Assembly (NCBI RefSeq): GCF_030272615.1
Contig: NC_081414.1
Location: 49,693,136 to 49,755,135 of the forward strand
Direction of reading: 5' to 3'
From: Cryptomeria japonica
Taxonomy: Eukaryota; Streptophyta; Pinopsida; Cupressales; Cupressaceae
DNA length: 62,000 nucleotides
The translations under genes and the position numbers were made by a program. This document shows positions 12,200 through 24,694 of this stretch, one piece after another. Below the pieces are notes generated by a model. It saw nothing but the letters and a program-made list of their open reading frames with translations. It was not told where the DNA came from and searched no databases. Each line of letters opens with the position of its first letter. Within the stretch, counting starts at the first letter, position 1.

Positions 12200-14948
12200 A
12201 AAACCATGTGGATCCCTAAGCAACTCCTTGAAGAACAAAATCCTAAAGAAACATCCAACTTGGCATCCAAAATTGCTATTCCTCCATCCAAACCTCTCAA
12301 ATCTATTCCTCCATAACCTTCATCATCCATTTTGGGCCCTTATTTCCCAAAATCCCAAGCTATTCCTCCATCCAAATCTCACAATCCAAAATACATTTTT
12401 CCTCCATCAGTCCATCACCCCTCAAGGTGTGTGCCAATGTTGATCTTGCCTTCATTTCCATCCAGTGAAGCCCAATTCTTCCAATACCCTATCCATTATC
12501 CAATGCATATTTTCCATCGGTCGATCCCTTTGATCCCATCCTTTGCATAAATCCTTGCCTTAATTTCATCTCTTTTTCCATGTCCTTATCCTACCAACGT
12601 CTTTGAGCATACTTTTAAAGGTCATGGTTCATTTTTTTTCAAGGCTACTATCCAAACAAAAAGACACTTGAGTCCTTCTTCCATCCCCTATCATGTGTCC
12701 ATCTTCTATTGAAAAAGTCAAAATACAAAAAAAAAAATGAGAAAAAAAAAGACAAAAGAAAAAAGTAAAGCAAAAATAATTCATCCACTGGTGAAAACCT
12801 GGCAAACAGGCACCTTGGGCAAGTACCGTGATGAAAACCTGGCAAACAGGCATCATGTGTAATCTATGAACTTCTTGCATACTGTACTCGGGGACAGGTT
12901 TTATCCTATCATATCCTTTTGTCCTTCATTGTTCCATTATCCTATTGAACCCCTGTCATTACCCTTCATATCCTATTGTCCCTCATGTCCAGTTTCCCTT
13001 TCCACCTTTGATCTTGACAAGGTTGAGGATCCTCATGAGCATCATGCTTGCAACTTTTAGTCCATCATAGCTTTTGGTCTTTATCCATTTGCTTATTACA
13101 ACCTTTCATCCATATTCCCTAGCTTATTGCAACTTTCTGCCACTATCCCTTAGCCAATCCCGACCTTCAGTCCATGTCCCTTATCCATTCTTGGTCTTGC
13201 TTATCCTATCCATATCTTATCACTATCCATACACTCTTTTTCATTCCTTGATCTTGATCTGACATAAGGACACAAAATTTAAACATGGTTTCAAAAACCT
13301 CTTGACATGTCCCTCATGCCATGTTCCTACTTTACATTGTCATATCCAATCTCTTGTCCCATCACGCAATAGCCCTTGAAAATTGTATCTGCATTGTCTC
13401 CATAATAAAAGGCCTTTGTCTTCCCTCTATCCACCAACATTTCAGAAAGCCTATTTATTCACCTGTCATATTCCTTGCCTTGCTAGACACTGGGGGCAAA
13501 ATAAAAAAAAAATTTGAAAAATGTCCTGAAAAAAAAATCTAAAAAAATCATATAATGTCTTGAAAAAATCCCTAAAAATCATATAATGTCTTGAAAAAAT
13601 CCCTAAAAATCATATAATGTCTTGAAAAAATCCCTAAAAATCATAAAATGTCCTTAAAAAAATCCCTAAAAAGTCAAATAAAGTCCTAAAAAAACGAACA
13701 AAAAAATTGTAAAAAACTCGAAATTCCTACAAAGTGGAAGACATCAAAATCCAAAAACAATTTCTTTGGCATTTTGCATTTTGTTAATAAATGGTCCCCT
13801 TTGTGCATAGACAGATCGTTGAGCATACATCCAACGACAATCAATCAAACATTGTGCTTTAATGAAATCACACATTAACAAATGAACTGTTCGACCAAGC
13901 GAGCATTCAACCTGATCACAGTTGTCACATCAATCCAAATAGCATCAACATTACCATTTGTCCTTGTCACTATTATCATGGGTCTTATACAGGGTGTGGT
14001 ATACTCGAAACCAGACTGTGTCCTATCTTCGATGGGGTACTACATTCCCTGAAACCAGACATCATGATCATTCTTGTTTTCCATTTTTGACAATGATGAT
14101 CAAACTGTTTGTTTGACTTGGTCGAATTTGTGCGTTCTATCTTTTTATTGGTTTATCTTTGGCTTCGATCATGTTCCTATGTTGCTCGATGATGTCACTA
14201 AGTGATTTAGAGTAACCAGGATGGTTCATGGTCCCTTTTGTTTTTTTGTTGTGTTTGCTGTTTGTGGAATGTTTGTCACAAACTGGGGCAACTATATCAT
14301 TGGGTGTCTGTGATAAGTACGCTCGCTTTGTGAACGCCGCACATACCTCGACCCTTGATGTATGCACTCTAGGATGCTTCACTCATTCCTTGTGTGCAAT
14401 GTGTCTCTCTTTTGCAAAAAAGGTTGCGTTTCAGCTCTGGCCTTCAATGCCATGATGCTCTGCATCCGCTTTGCTACATTAAATAAAGGTTCTCACCTAC
14501 TTCTGTGCATTGGTGAAAACAAGTTTTTCTTCATCTCTAACTGTCCTCTGTCTACTTTCTTCTTACTAACGTTTCTTCCGTCAGTTTGGGCAGTCAGTTC
14601 GGTCTTGTACTATGATCTCCAAAAAAACATAAGCGACATCCTGCATTCATTGATTAAGTAGATTTGCATTATATCAAGTCCATACAACAACATTTTATCC
14701 ATTTCATCTTATAAATGCATCCAAAAACATAAACATCATTAGTACATAAACAATGCATAAGTCATCCATACATGGAATGTAAACATAAGCCATAACACAT
14801 TGCATCCCATCATATAGCTGCATATCATATCATATATCAAAACAATATCAGAGTACAAAATTGGACTGTCTGTCCTAAGTATGGTCCGCAGGCTGAATAC
14901 ATAATGTCACACTATATATGTCTTTGTCATAAGGAGCATGTGCCTCTG
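12200..14948 (+). other. Gypsy internal region without a convincing gene
   Basis: A Pro/Ser-rich continuation of the preceding ORF is detectable in broken frames to about 12560. After that come C/T-rich text (12880-13260), A-rich repeats (13500-13700) and unique DNA to 14948. Two copies of TGAAAACCTGGCAAACAGGC lie at about 12791 and 12831. Open frames at 14228-14661 show no family resemblance. Confidence 0.4.
13548..13674 (+). repeat. 31-base tandem repeat, four copies
   Basis: The unit is TCATATAATGTCTTGAAAAA + ATCCCTAAAAA, starting at 13548, 13579, 13610 and 13641. The first three are nearly identical and the fourth has diverged. Confidence 0.85.
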
Positions 14949-16760
14949 TCATTGGGTGCTCCCTCTGTCCTCCTCATCCCTGCCATGTCTCAAGGATGAT
15001 GTCCCTCCTGTCCTAGGTCCTGGCTGTGGTGGTCTCATAGGTCCACTCACCCCCATGCTGCTCACTGACCTCCGAGAACGTGGCCTGCTCTCTGTCCTCG
15101 ATTGTGCCTGATATGACGATGCTATCTGCTCTGGTGGAACTGGACTCTCATATAGCGTCCTCCAATGGCATATCTCATCTCTGGTCTCTACCAACATATG
15201 TGCCATCTCACGTGCACTGGCATCCCTAATCGACCCAATATACTCGGTCACTCTCTGCTTTGCTTGCTGTGCCTGGGCTATCACTGTATCTCGAGCCGCT
15301 GTCAGTCTGGCTATCTCTACTCTGAACTGATCCTTCTCTGTCCTCAAGGTAGCATTCTATCTCTCTAATGTCACAATGTGATCATGCTGACTCACTATGG
15401 TGGCCCTACATATCTCCATCTCCTCTATGCTAGCTGTCTCCGGCTCTATGGGTATATCCTGCAATGACTCCTGATTGGCCGGATCTGACTCATCCCCTCT
15501 GTCCTCATCATCCCCTCCATCCTTGTCATCCTCCTCATCATCTCCCTCGTCCTCATCTCTGTCCTCATCATCTCCCTCCTCCTCTCCAGCGAGTGGGAGG
15601 TCCTCCTAACTCCTAGGTACCGGAATATCAGGATCTGTCAATGGCACTAGCCATCATCGTGCAAACCATCGCTCATACTCCTCTGTCGTCTCAACATCCA
15701 CCACATCTGATCTCCAATCCCACTGTCTTTGTTGTAGCTATGTGAAGTTGGCATATGCTATGTGTGGCTGAATCATCCTCCCCCACTGACTCGTCTCTCT
15801 GTGAGATCGAGCAAAGTGTGCAGTCCCTCTCGGTACATCCTGCCTCTCTCCAAACTGTCATCTGACTCTCTCTGGCAGGTACATCTCAATCACTCTCTGG
15901 CGATTCACTGGTCGCCCAATCAGGTATCTCTCCTATCTGCAATACGGTAGCTCATCACTATCATCTAACCATCCAAGGCAACCAAGATATGGCCTCCATG
16001 TGAACTCTCTCAATCTGTCTAGCTCATGTCACCAATATAATATGTATCCGAAAGGACCCTGTCTTAATGTACCCCCATAGTAGTACACATATGGTTGATG
16101 TGGTACTACCTGTCTCTCTGCAATTGGTTGACATATGGCTATGTGCTCAAATGCCCATACCTGTAAAAGTGTGACCCCATAACTCAAAGTCTGCACCCCC
16201 TGATATGCTATCTGATGCAACTGAAAATATAGCATGGCAAGCACACATGGTCCCCATGTGTATATAGTCCCCTCTGTCGCCATCTGCTCTAGCACGCTTC
16301 CCCATCCAATAGGGAATCCATGTCCTCATCTATCACCTGCTAATAGGCATGCTATAACCACGGCTATCACCACATATCGCTGATCGTACTTTGCTGCCAT
16401 GGTCTCCCAGCCAATCTCCCTCTCTACGATATCCAGATCATCTGTGTTGCACTCAAATAATCTACACAAAGCGTCTCTCCCTGTTGCTGGGTCATATTCT
16501 ATCATCTCCCCATGAATCGGAATGCGGAGGATACGCCACACGTCCTCTAATGTCACCGTTGCCTCTCCTGTCGGCAGATGGAATGAGGAAGTCTTTGAAT
16601 GCCATCGCTCTGCCAATGCGGTCAACAGTCCTGTGTTTTCCCTAATCTCGGGCATGAATGTAATATAGTATAATCCAAGTTCTGCTAATGTATCTCTGTC
16701 TGTGCTCCTGAGTCTATGTCGCAACATGAAGCAGTCGGGTCTGTTCTCCCGCGTAATCAA
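14949..16760 (-). pseudogene. Antisense plant-mobile-domain (PMD) ORF carried by the gypsy element
   Basis: The minus-strand frame begins MITRENRPDCFMLRHRLRST. At about residue 60-90 it shows the PMD signature (WHSKTSSFHLPTGEATVTLE, then DVWRILRIPIHG). PMD domains occur in plant nuclear proteins such as MAIN/MAIL and in many plant transposons and gypsy elements. The first 144 codons are clean to 16326. A frame change leads to 16295-16029 (EGTIYTWGPCVLAMLYFQLH). Further stops follow, then an acidic run (15600-15480, Asp/Glu) and a coiled coil with a basic proline-rich end (15347-14949, PMRPPQPGPRTGG). Overall it would be a protein of about 600 residues. It runs against the element's own transcription. 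Confidence 0.7.
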
Positions 16761-16769
16761 TGGATACTA

Positions 16770-17594
16770 TTGACTCTGCATCACAATTGGGGCACAAATT
16801 TGTCAGTTTTAGGGTTTTCTCCTAAGGGTTGCATTTCCTTGTCTCATGCACCAATCAGGGTTTTTCGTATCTATTTTGACCTATCCTACCCTTATCCCCT
16901 TTTCGGGATCATCTGCGTGCTGTTTTCGATCAAATTAGGGTCCCAAGTGAACAACTGTGCCTGTGTACCTTGTCCTGCACCTGTGCAGCATCAAGCTGCA
17001 CCTGTGTACCCTACATAGGCACAAAAAATCCTCACACAAGCGCAGAATGCACCCACACAGGCGCATAACTCCCTTTTTCCATTCCCTGTGGGCCTCGCAA
17101 TGTCCCACAAGCAAGAAAAATTCATGAAATTGACAATATGGGTTTTTGAGATACATACCGCTACTCCCGCATCGTCCGGTCATCTGTAGGTGCGTACACA
17201 TTCCCCGAGGTGATCTGCCATTGGAATGTTCGCCATCTCTATGCAAGGGTCCTTTTCCAGAGCAACAAATCCTCCACTTTGGCTAGTGCAAATGAGCTAT
17301 TTTCCTTCTCCTTGTCTCATTTATAGATCTTTGTCAGTGCATAGATGGACGTGCACCCTCTCCATCTTATGCTGGTTGCGGTCTTTTACACCTTCCATTG
17401 CTTGTCATCCGTGCATCCGACCTTCAATTCTTGATCTGTTCGAACCTTTCATTTTCTATCATTCTTATCGATCAATTGGCCTCTTTTCTGGATGTTTCCG
17501 GCCAATTCCTCGAGGGGGCATGCATATGTCATTGTCATTGTCTGGGGCATTTTCATTATTGTTCTTTGAAACAACACTTAAAATCGCATTGTCT
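16770..17594 (+). other. Gypsy 3' internal region between the PMD ORF and the polypurine tract
   Basis: No gene is recognised. Positions 16965-17065 repeat the CACCTGTGCAG/CACACAGGCGC words seen at 7853-8015, partly in the opposite sense. It probably holds the promoter side of the antisense PMD ORF, but I see no clear TATA box. Confidence 0.35.
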
Positions 17595-17609
17595 CAAAGA
17601 GGGGCAAAA
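17595..17609 (+). other. Gypsy polypurine tract
   Basis: AAAGAGGGGCAAAA lies directly before the second TGTAGACATC. It fixes the element's plus orientation. Confidence 0.75.
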
Positions 17610-17835
17610 TGTAGACATCTAAAAATGGTCAACGCTTGCAGAGTCATACTTTAACATTGGTGCATTGCCTTATTTTAGGGTTTTTGCGTCGCATTAACAT
17701 TTCTTCTATGTCACGCACTTGGTCTTTATCATTTGCGAACATCGAGTCCTTCTTCTGCATTCTTCATTTGTCTTGCTTTCGAATTTGGTCTTGTCGATAA
17801 TAATCTTCAGTCATGATTTTGGTCGATCTTATTCT
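17610..17835 (+). repeat. Gypsy 3' LTR, truncated to 226 bases
   Basis: It is nearly identical to 6086-6311, then switches at ATTACTATCATC into copia A pol. The remaining 1.4 kb of LTR and 29 bases of the copia target are absent. Confidence 0.85.
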
Positions 17836-20800
17836 ATTACTATCATCACTGGTTCTCAGAAATCCTATCTTCATCAGATGTGTATGAAGCCTTTCATACC
17901 ATGCTCTGGGTGCCTACTTTAATCCATATAAAGCCTTATGCAATCTGTATACCATGTCTTTCTCATAAGTCAAAGCATAACCATCTGTCTGCTCAATGTA
18001 TACTTCTTCTTCTAATATCCCATTCAAAAATGCAGACTTAACATCCATCTGGTATATCTTGAATTTCTTATGGGCTGTAGATGCAAGTAAAGTTCTGACA
18101 CCTTCCAGTCTTGCTACTAGTGCAAAAGTTTCACCATAATCTTCTCCTTCCTCTTATGCATAACCCTTGCAAACCAACCTAGCCTTGATGCAAACTACAA
18201 CACCATCTTCATTCAACTTGTTCCTAAATACCCATTTAGTACCTATTACATTTTTATTTACTAGTCAGGGTACTAGGGTCCAAGTGTTGTTCTTCTCAAT
18301 TTCATCCAATTCATCCTCCATACCTTTAACCCAATGATCATCACCAAATGCTTCTTTTGCAGTTCTTGCTTCAATGGTGGAGATCACGCAAGAGTTTTCT
18401 TTTTATTCTTCTTCCGGTTAGTAGTCCAACATCCTTATCCCTAATAATTTGTTCAAGATTGTGATTCAATATCACATATCTTGGAATGATATGATCATTA
18501 TCTTCAGGTTCAACTTCAACATTATCATCATCTTCTGAATTGATCTGTTCCGATTGAACAAGTGCATCAGAATTTGCTTTGCCGGTTTCAGATTTCACAG
18601 TTTCTGGTTCCAAAAACAAAATGCAAGGATCTTCATCCTTCTTCTCCAAACTGGTTTCCTTTGAAACTTCAGGATATTTATCCACTCAAACATCAACACT
18701 CTCAATAATTCTCTGTGTCCGGTTGTTAAAACACTTGTAGGCCTTACTCTTGGTGGAATAGCCAAGAAATATACCTTCATCACTCTTAGCCTCAAATTTT
18801 CTAATATAATCACCTCTCTTAATAAAAAATTTGCCTCCAAATATCTTAAAATAACTAACATCAAGTGATCTTCTATACCAATATTCATAAGAAGTCTTGT
18901 CCTTACCTCTTTTCACCAGAACTCGGTTCATAGTGTAGACAACCATGCTAACAACTTCTCTCCAAAAGGTTTTCGCTACACCTCCTTGTATCAACATTGT
19001 TCTAGCAGCTTCAACCACTAACCGATTGTTCCTCTTTGCGATACCATTCTCCTGTGGTGTCATTGGTGCAGAAAGTTGTCATTTGATACTGTTCTCTTCA
19101 CAATACCTAGTGAAATCCTCAAACATAAATTCACCACCCTAATCTGTCCTCAGACACTTTATCTTCTTACCACTCTCTTTCTCAACTAAGGCCCTGAATG
19201 CCTTGAACTTACAAAAAGCTTCAGTCTTATCCTTCAAGAATATGACCCACATCATCCTTGAGCAATCATCAATGAACATCATAAAATATCTGTCACCTTG
19301 AATACTTTTTGTTCTATTTGGTCCACAAAGATATGTATGAACAAAATCTAACAAATGCTCTGCTGAAAGGATTTGCTCTTGAAAGTTGAAGAAGTCATAT
19401 TTCCTAACTGGCATTCTTTGCAAAGAGCATTAACTGGTTTGTCCAACTGAGGCAAACCTCTCACTACCTTGGACTTACTCACTTTAACAATGTTATCAAA
19501 GTTTATATGACAAAATCTCCTATGCCAAAGCCAGCTATCATCTATTTTTGCAATTAAACAATTTCTAACTTTAGGGTTAAGGTGAAATAGGTTACCTTTA
19601 GTTTGCTTCCCGGTTGCAATCAATTCACCTTTGCTGTCAAAGATTTTGCACATACCATTTTTAAACTCTAGTGGGTATCCTATGTCGTTAAGTTGTGCCA
19701 CACTCAAAAGATTGTGCTTTAGACCTTCAACCCAGTAGACATCATCTACACTACTCTTCCCATTAAGAAAAATAACTCCCTTACCTTTAACCATGCAGGG
19801 TGAGTCATTGCCAAATCTTACAACTCCGCCATCAAATTCTTCCAAGGAAAGAAATTTGCTCTAATCACCGATCATATGATGTGAACAACCACTATCAATG
19901 ATCCAATCACCTTAGTTATCCATCTTGGACACTAATGCCTTCTTGTCTGATATCTCTTTCTTAATAGCTACAAACACAATATCTTCACTAGCATCACCAT
20001 CAGATTCTTCATCAATGATACCACTATCAACAACAATTAGACAATCTCTCTTGCCTTTACCCTTATACTTCTTGAATTTTTCTCTCTTGTGTTCATTTTC
20101 ACTATTGGGACAGTTAGCAGCTATGTGGCCAATCTTGTTGCATGCAAAACATTTTAAAGGTAATTTACCTCTATATTTGCCAATGCCTCTAGGAAACCAT
20201 TTTGCCACCAATGCTTCAAGCTCCACTAAACTATCTTCATCATCAACATCTCTGCTAGAACTGGATTCATAATAGTGACTAGTATCTCTATTTTTTCTCA
20301 CAGATGGGTTAGAGACAAAATCTCTAATTACAGACTCAAATTTCTGTACACTACCATCATAACCGTTCAATTCAAAAGCAATAAGTTTGCCAATGATAGA
20401 GTCGAGAGTTTCCTTTGTTTTGTCTATGGACTTCAGCTCTTGAATAGCTGCAACTCGGATAGCATAGATCGGTACCAGGGTTCTCAGTACCTTACTGATT
20501 ACTGTGGTATCTTCCACTTTCCCTCCTACACTCTTAATTTCACCAACTATCTCTTTTATCCTTTGACCATACTGCTGGATATTCTCACCTTCATCCATCT
20601 GCATGTCATCAAACTTTCATCTTAGACTCTCCTCTTTAGAAATCTTAACATGTTCATCACTGCTATAAATCTCTTCAAGTTTTTGCCATACCTCATGTGC
20701 AGTCTCTAGACCATGAACATCTACATATTCAACATTAGACAGGGAACTGATGATGGCCTCTCATGCTTGATGATTTTCTTGTTGTTCTTTCTTCTGATCA

Positions 20801-20946
20801 TTAGTCAAAATCTGAGTGGGTGCAACATATTTATTATTGACATGTTCCCAATACTGACTTCCCAGACTCTTGATGTAAATTTTCATTCTGTTGTTCCATA
20901 TTCTATAGTTCTCTCTGTTAAACTTCATGCCTTCCTTCTTTGTCAT
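17836..20946 (-). pseudogene. Copia A gag-pol, 5' part (gag, protease, integrase, start of RT)
   Basis: The ATG at 20946 begins the gag (NRENYRIWNNRMKIYIKSLG). The zinc knuckle CFACNKIGHIAANC is near 20150, and the protease region is near 19880-19845. The integrase zinc-binding segment (WLWHRRFCHINFD) is near 19530, with catalytic-core segments FIDDCSRMMWV (19270) and MTPQENGIAKRNN (19063; the usual ERNN Glu is Lys). The copia domain KCFNNRTQRIIESVDV follows, then the RT start GTKWVFRNKLNEDG (18210) to GFLRTSDDSN at the gypsy junction (17836). Stops and frameshifts occur near 20625, 19860, 19340, 19075, 18660 and 18140. Order and motifs are those of Ty1/copia (integrase before RT). Confidence 0.85.
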
Positions 20947-21002
20947 GATCTGCAAGATCTTTACCTCAAGCTATAAGACTTAAATCTTAGAGGACCTGAG
21001 AG

Positions 21003-21016
21003 GCTCTGATACTAAT
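21003..21016 (-). other. Copia A primer binding site (mutated)
   Basis: The minus strand reads TAGTATCAGAGCC just inside the 5' LTR. The intact form in copia C and D is TGGTATCAGAGC, complementary to the initiator methionine tRNA 3' end. The second base is mutated. Confidence 0.7.
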
Positions 21017-22454
21017 TGATGGTATGAAGAAAGCATAAGTATCCGGTAGATTATTGAGAGGGGGGGGGGGTGGTGAATTAGTAAATAGAAAAACTGATAC
21101 AGACTTTCCCAATCTCAATTTCAATCACACAAAGTAAACTTATCAATGAAATACCACTGTCAAAATAAAAACTCATAAGATAAACTGGTTGACTGTTACA
21201 ACAAATTAACAGTAAACAACATCAAACTTATAAACATCCAAATGCTTTATCATATGTCAACATACTTTATTTCTCAATGCTTCTGGTTATCATGACTTAT
21301 TAGAATAGTTAAGTAGTTAATCAAATCAACCATAAGATCATAACCATAAAAACATTCACCACATGACACAAATATTTTTGATGTGGAAACCCAAATGGGA
21401 AAAACCATGGTGAGATGAGACTCACAAGATAACTATCTGAACTCTTCTAAAGTTTGCCCTGTTAGGAGCCAAGCCTATTAAAGCTTTACAAAAGTCCTGT
21501 TAAGAACTGATCCTGTTAAGAATCACCCGGTTTAGGGATTGAGTACAAATGCCTTGTTAGAAGCAATACCTTGTTAGGAGTAACCTCGGTAGAGGATTTG
21601 AAAATCCAAGCTAATGGATCACCTTGTTAGAGGATTTGAAAAGTAACCAAGCTTGTTAGAGCTTACCCGATTAAGGGATTTCAGTTCTACTGTAATTGTT
21701 AGAAAACAACAGGGGTTTGCTTGATCTATCTGAATAGCACTACACTTGCTTGATCAGATCCTTTTTAAGGTTCCATCTGCCTTTACTCAAACTGCAGACA
21801 CATCATCCGGTTCAACAACTACACACTCAACCGATCTCTGCCAACACCTTCAACAAAACAACTTCATCGACCTTAAAAGAAAATCAATTAGGTCGGCAAC
21901 ACAACAAAAACCTAATTCTCATTGAGATTACAAACAAATTTGGTTCAAGTATGACCATTGGATTACATAGCAATCTCTTGCACATTAATCAAGAAAGCCT
22001 TGACTGCTCTTTGATCACCTCTTCGATTTGTGTACCTCATCATGCGCTTTGCATTAGATGCAATACACTTTGCTCATTCCCTAGACAAAAGTTTACAACA
22101 ACGTGCCAAAAACATTTTGAAATTATTTTCATACAATGACCATACGTGTCACCATCATTACCGCTCATCATTAGATCATAAACCAACATAACCAATTCAA
22201 CAACCTTAATCGGTTAGGGTTTAACAAAAACAACTGGTAGGCTTTATCGGTTATATCAAGTAGATAGGGTTTACCCTTTTACCGGTTACCGATTCAACTC
22301 ACAAACTTACATACCAATTTACAATCTCCTTCACAAAGCTCATCCTACCATTTACAAGACAATATCAACAAATAACAACAATATCATTACCGGTTAATTG
22401 ACATCAATGACAACATAACATATCATTAATGCAATCTTCATGCAAATGCCAACA
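21017..22454 (-). repeat. Copia A 5' LTR (right copy)
   Basis: 1438 bases, partner of 3375-4792. It includes a G run at 21061-21070 and ends CCAACA. It differs from the left copy by scattered substitutions and a short extra segment near 21505. Confidence 0.9.
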
Positions 22455-22815
22455 AAGAAGCAAGTTCCAGATTGGGTAGGGGCTTATTTGGAAGACGATA
22501 AGGTTCTAGATATGAAGATGCACTTTTCTAGATGTGAACTTTCTGACATGTTGGGGGGAGGAATCTATTGAAGAAAGCAAATAATTTATTTGAATAAGGC
22601 ATTGGGAGCCTGTCAGAGCCTACGAGGGATTTTGGTCCCATTCAGAAAGAAAATATGGTGAAGAACAAGATTGTTTCCTCGTGGTCTCCGCACACTTTCC
22701 TCCATCATTCAAATACTAATGTTCAAAATGATTGCATGAAGATTCCAAGGTTATGTCTATAAATGAAAAAGAATGTGATGACATGGAGGAAATTGATGCA
22801 GAGTACACAACTGAA
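22455..22815 (+). pseudogene. LINE ORF1 continuation after copia A
   Basis: The reading KKQVPDWVGAYLEDDKVLDM follows directly after the target duplication, then a stop near 22569. Acidic text follows (NEKECDDMEEIDAEY near 22770). Position and composition fit the variable ORF1 C-terminal region. Family resemblance alone is weak, and the link is made by collinearity. Confidence 0.5.
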
Positions 22816-24375
22816 GGTGTGAGACCAAACTCAAAAACCCTCTAGGGTTCAAAGAGGTGACTCCAAAGGTACAACCAACAACACACAAACTTGATGCTGG
22901 TTACAAAGGTACTCCTAAACCTGTCTAAAAGCCTGCACTAAACCAAATCTACTCACCAAGACAAATGCAACTTTGATCCAATTTTGACTTCAGGGCTTCA
23001 ATCCCTCAATAGGCCACAAAATGGGAAAATGACTCAAATGACTTCTCTGATCAGAAAAATAAATGGGGACACTTCATTTGACCCTAGAAAATCATGAATC
23101 CACCTTTGGTTTGATTCTACAAACCCTCCAACTCAAATTGCCCACTTTGACCTATTAAGCCACTAGGTCTCAAAAATGCAAATCGGGTGATACCAAAAGA
23201 TTTTTCCAAGGGACCTAATGCTATTTTAATGGTTTTGACACCTCCTTGTGGTTACTAAACATACTTCAAAAGGGCAGATCTCCACAGCATTCCTGCAACC
23301 CCCAGATCTCAACAAGTCTCACAAGCCTAATTGGCCAAATTGGCTTGGAACACTTGGAAACTAAGGAAGTTGGGTGCATACTATGAGGGCAGTGGTTTTA
23401 GAAGGTCTTCCCACCTCCTAGGAACACACTTCAATGGTTTAGAACCAGGTCTTGGGTCATTCTCTTCAAAAACTATCTCCATTCATCATGTGCCAGGCTG
23501 AATACATGAAGATATTCAGCCTATTGCTGGACCAAACACCCTCTTTCCTTGTTTTCCAGACTCTGAGACTTAGGACTCTTAAAATAAATCCTCATACCTT
23601 GCAAACCCCAGAAAATTAGAAATTTTCAATGTAGGGATTGCAAGATATCAAACATTTTGTGTTAAAAACCTCAAAACCCCAGGTTCACGGGTTACAGTAA
23701 AAAAAAATGCAATAAATTTCACCACACAGAACCAAATTGGATCAAATCACCACCAAATGAAAGGTTATTCAGTCCTCCACACAATCATGGCATTATATCT
23801 TCCGTACCAATCCGTACAAGGCCGTACAAAACGTGTTTTCTCAGAAAATCTGTGTTTTATTGCAGCAAATTGGTCTTTTTACATCACAAAACCTTCTAAC
23901 CTCTTGGATTTCGAAGGGAAAACCTCAAATAGACCTCCACATTCCCAACTAACTGATATCCAACAGTTAGAGGCGTTCAAACTACCCTAAAACCAATTTT
24001 GGAAAAGTTGTCATGCAACTTTGACAATTTTTTTGACAACTTTGCAACTTTTTGACAACTTTGCAAAAGGACCTAAAATGATCAATCTAAGGTCTTTTAA
24101 TCATTGGAGTGGGTCTAAAATGACTTCCACCTACTTCCTAAAAAATTCCCAAGACCTAAATCATGAAAAGAGTTTTGAGTGCAAATGAGGGGTCCTAGTG
24201 GACTAAGAGCATTCTAGGCTTATAAAATGGCCTTAGAACGTCTTGACCACACATATAGGCCCAAAACAACATGGATGCTCAATGTTCATCCTTATTACAA
24301 TGCAAAACATGAAAAACTCAATAAAATGCATAAACCTTAATAATTTGGACTTCCTAGGTCCTGTGCCCTGCACCA
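22816..24375. other. Non-coding block inside LINE ORF1, possible small insertion
   Basis: About 1.5 kb beginning near GTGTGAGACCAAACTC and ending near CCTGTGCCCTGCACC interrupts the LINE. No gene is seen. It is rich in AAACCCCAG, GCAACTTTGACAA and similar words. It could be a solo LTR or other non-autonomous insertion, but I could not find a matching target duplication or certain ends. It may instead be LINE-internal sequence. Confidence 0.35.
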
Positions 24376-24694
24376 GAAATCCAATTCAAAGATCCAAATT
24401 TCTCCTATTAGAAATTTGGAAAGTTCCTTTGAAGAAGAAAGAGCAGCAGAGGACGACCTTGATTATCTTGGAGGTGCTTCGATATTTGAGGAGGATGAAC
24501 TAGGATTACAAGCAAAAGTCAATATTTCAAGCAAAAGATTCCTAGAGTGGATAGAATCAAGGGACTGTAAAGCTAAAATGGGGAGAAAAGTAGAAAGGGG
24601 CTGAAAACCATCAAGATGCATCTCAAAATTGCTAGAAGTGCAAAAGGGAAAAGAAAACTAAGATCGAGAAAAGGCATAGCCTTTCCCAGGAGCA
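24376..24694 (+). pseudogene. LINE ORF1 end / inter-ORF region
   Basis: The open stretch 24416-24604 reads FEEERAAEDDLDYLGGASIF with KVNISSKRFLEWIESRDCKA. An acidic then basic composition like this is common at ORF1 ends in plant LINEs. A stop at 24602 ends it about 90 bases before ORF2. Confidence 0.4.

Larger units (their letters stand above)
6086..17835 (+). mobile_element. Ty3/gypsy-like non-autonomous element (LARD type) nested in copia A
   Basis: A 5' LTR starts TGTAGACATC at 6086 and ends TCTACA at 7738. Internal DNA spans 7739-17609, and a second LTR copy starts at 17610 after a polypurine tract. The second LTR is cut after 226 bases. About 9.9 kb of internal DNA shows no protease, reverse transcriptase or integrase motif. 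It holds a gag-like ORF (9747-12199) and an antisense plant-mobile-domain ORF (16760-14949). The order PBS - gag - PPT gives plus orientation. Extra antisense ORFs are known in Tat-lineage gypsy elements, but without pol the lineage here is an inference. Confidence 0.8.
3375..22454 (-). mobile_element. Ty1/copia element A (autonomous-type, broken), inserted in LINE ORF1
   Basis: Two LTRs in the same orientation (3375-4792 and 21017-22454) share ends TGATGG...CCAACA on the plus strand, so the element reads right to left (TGTTGG...CCATCA). A primer-binding-site-like sequence and a polypurine tract flank the internal region correctly for minus orientation. Flanks are GAGAA (3370-3374) and AAGAA (22455-22459), a target duplication with one mismatch. 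Without the gypsy insertion the element is about 7.3 kb. Its gag-pol is of the same family as copia C (35138-50300), which lies in the opposite orientation. Confidence 0.9.

Noticed and set aside
14228-14661. Two open frames with hydrophobic starts, suggesting a secreted Cys-rich protein
   Set aside because: No signal cleavage context, no family and no splice support, inside a non-autonomous element; most likely chance.
5122-20946. Copia A and the gypsy element as one chimeric retroelement
   Set aside because: The gypsy has its own LTR, PBS and PPT, and the copia pol continues on both sides of it.
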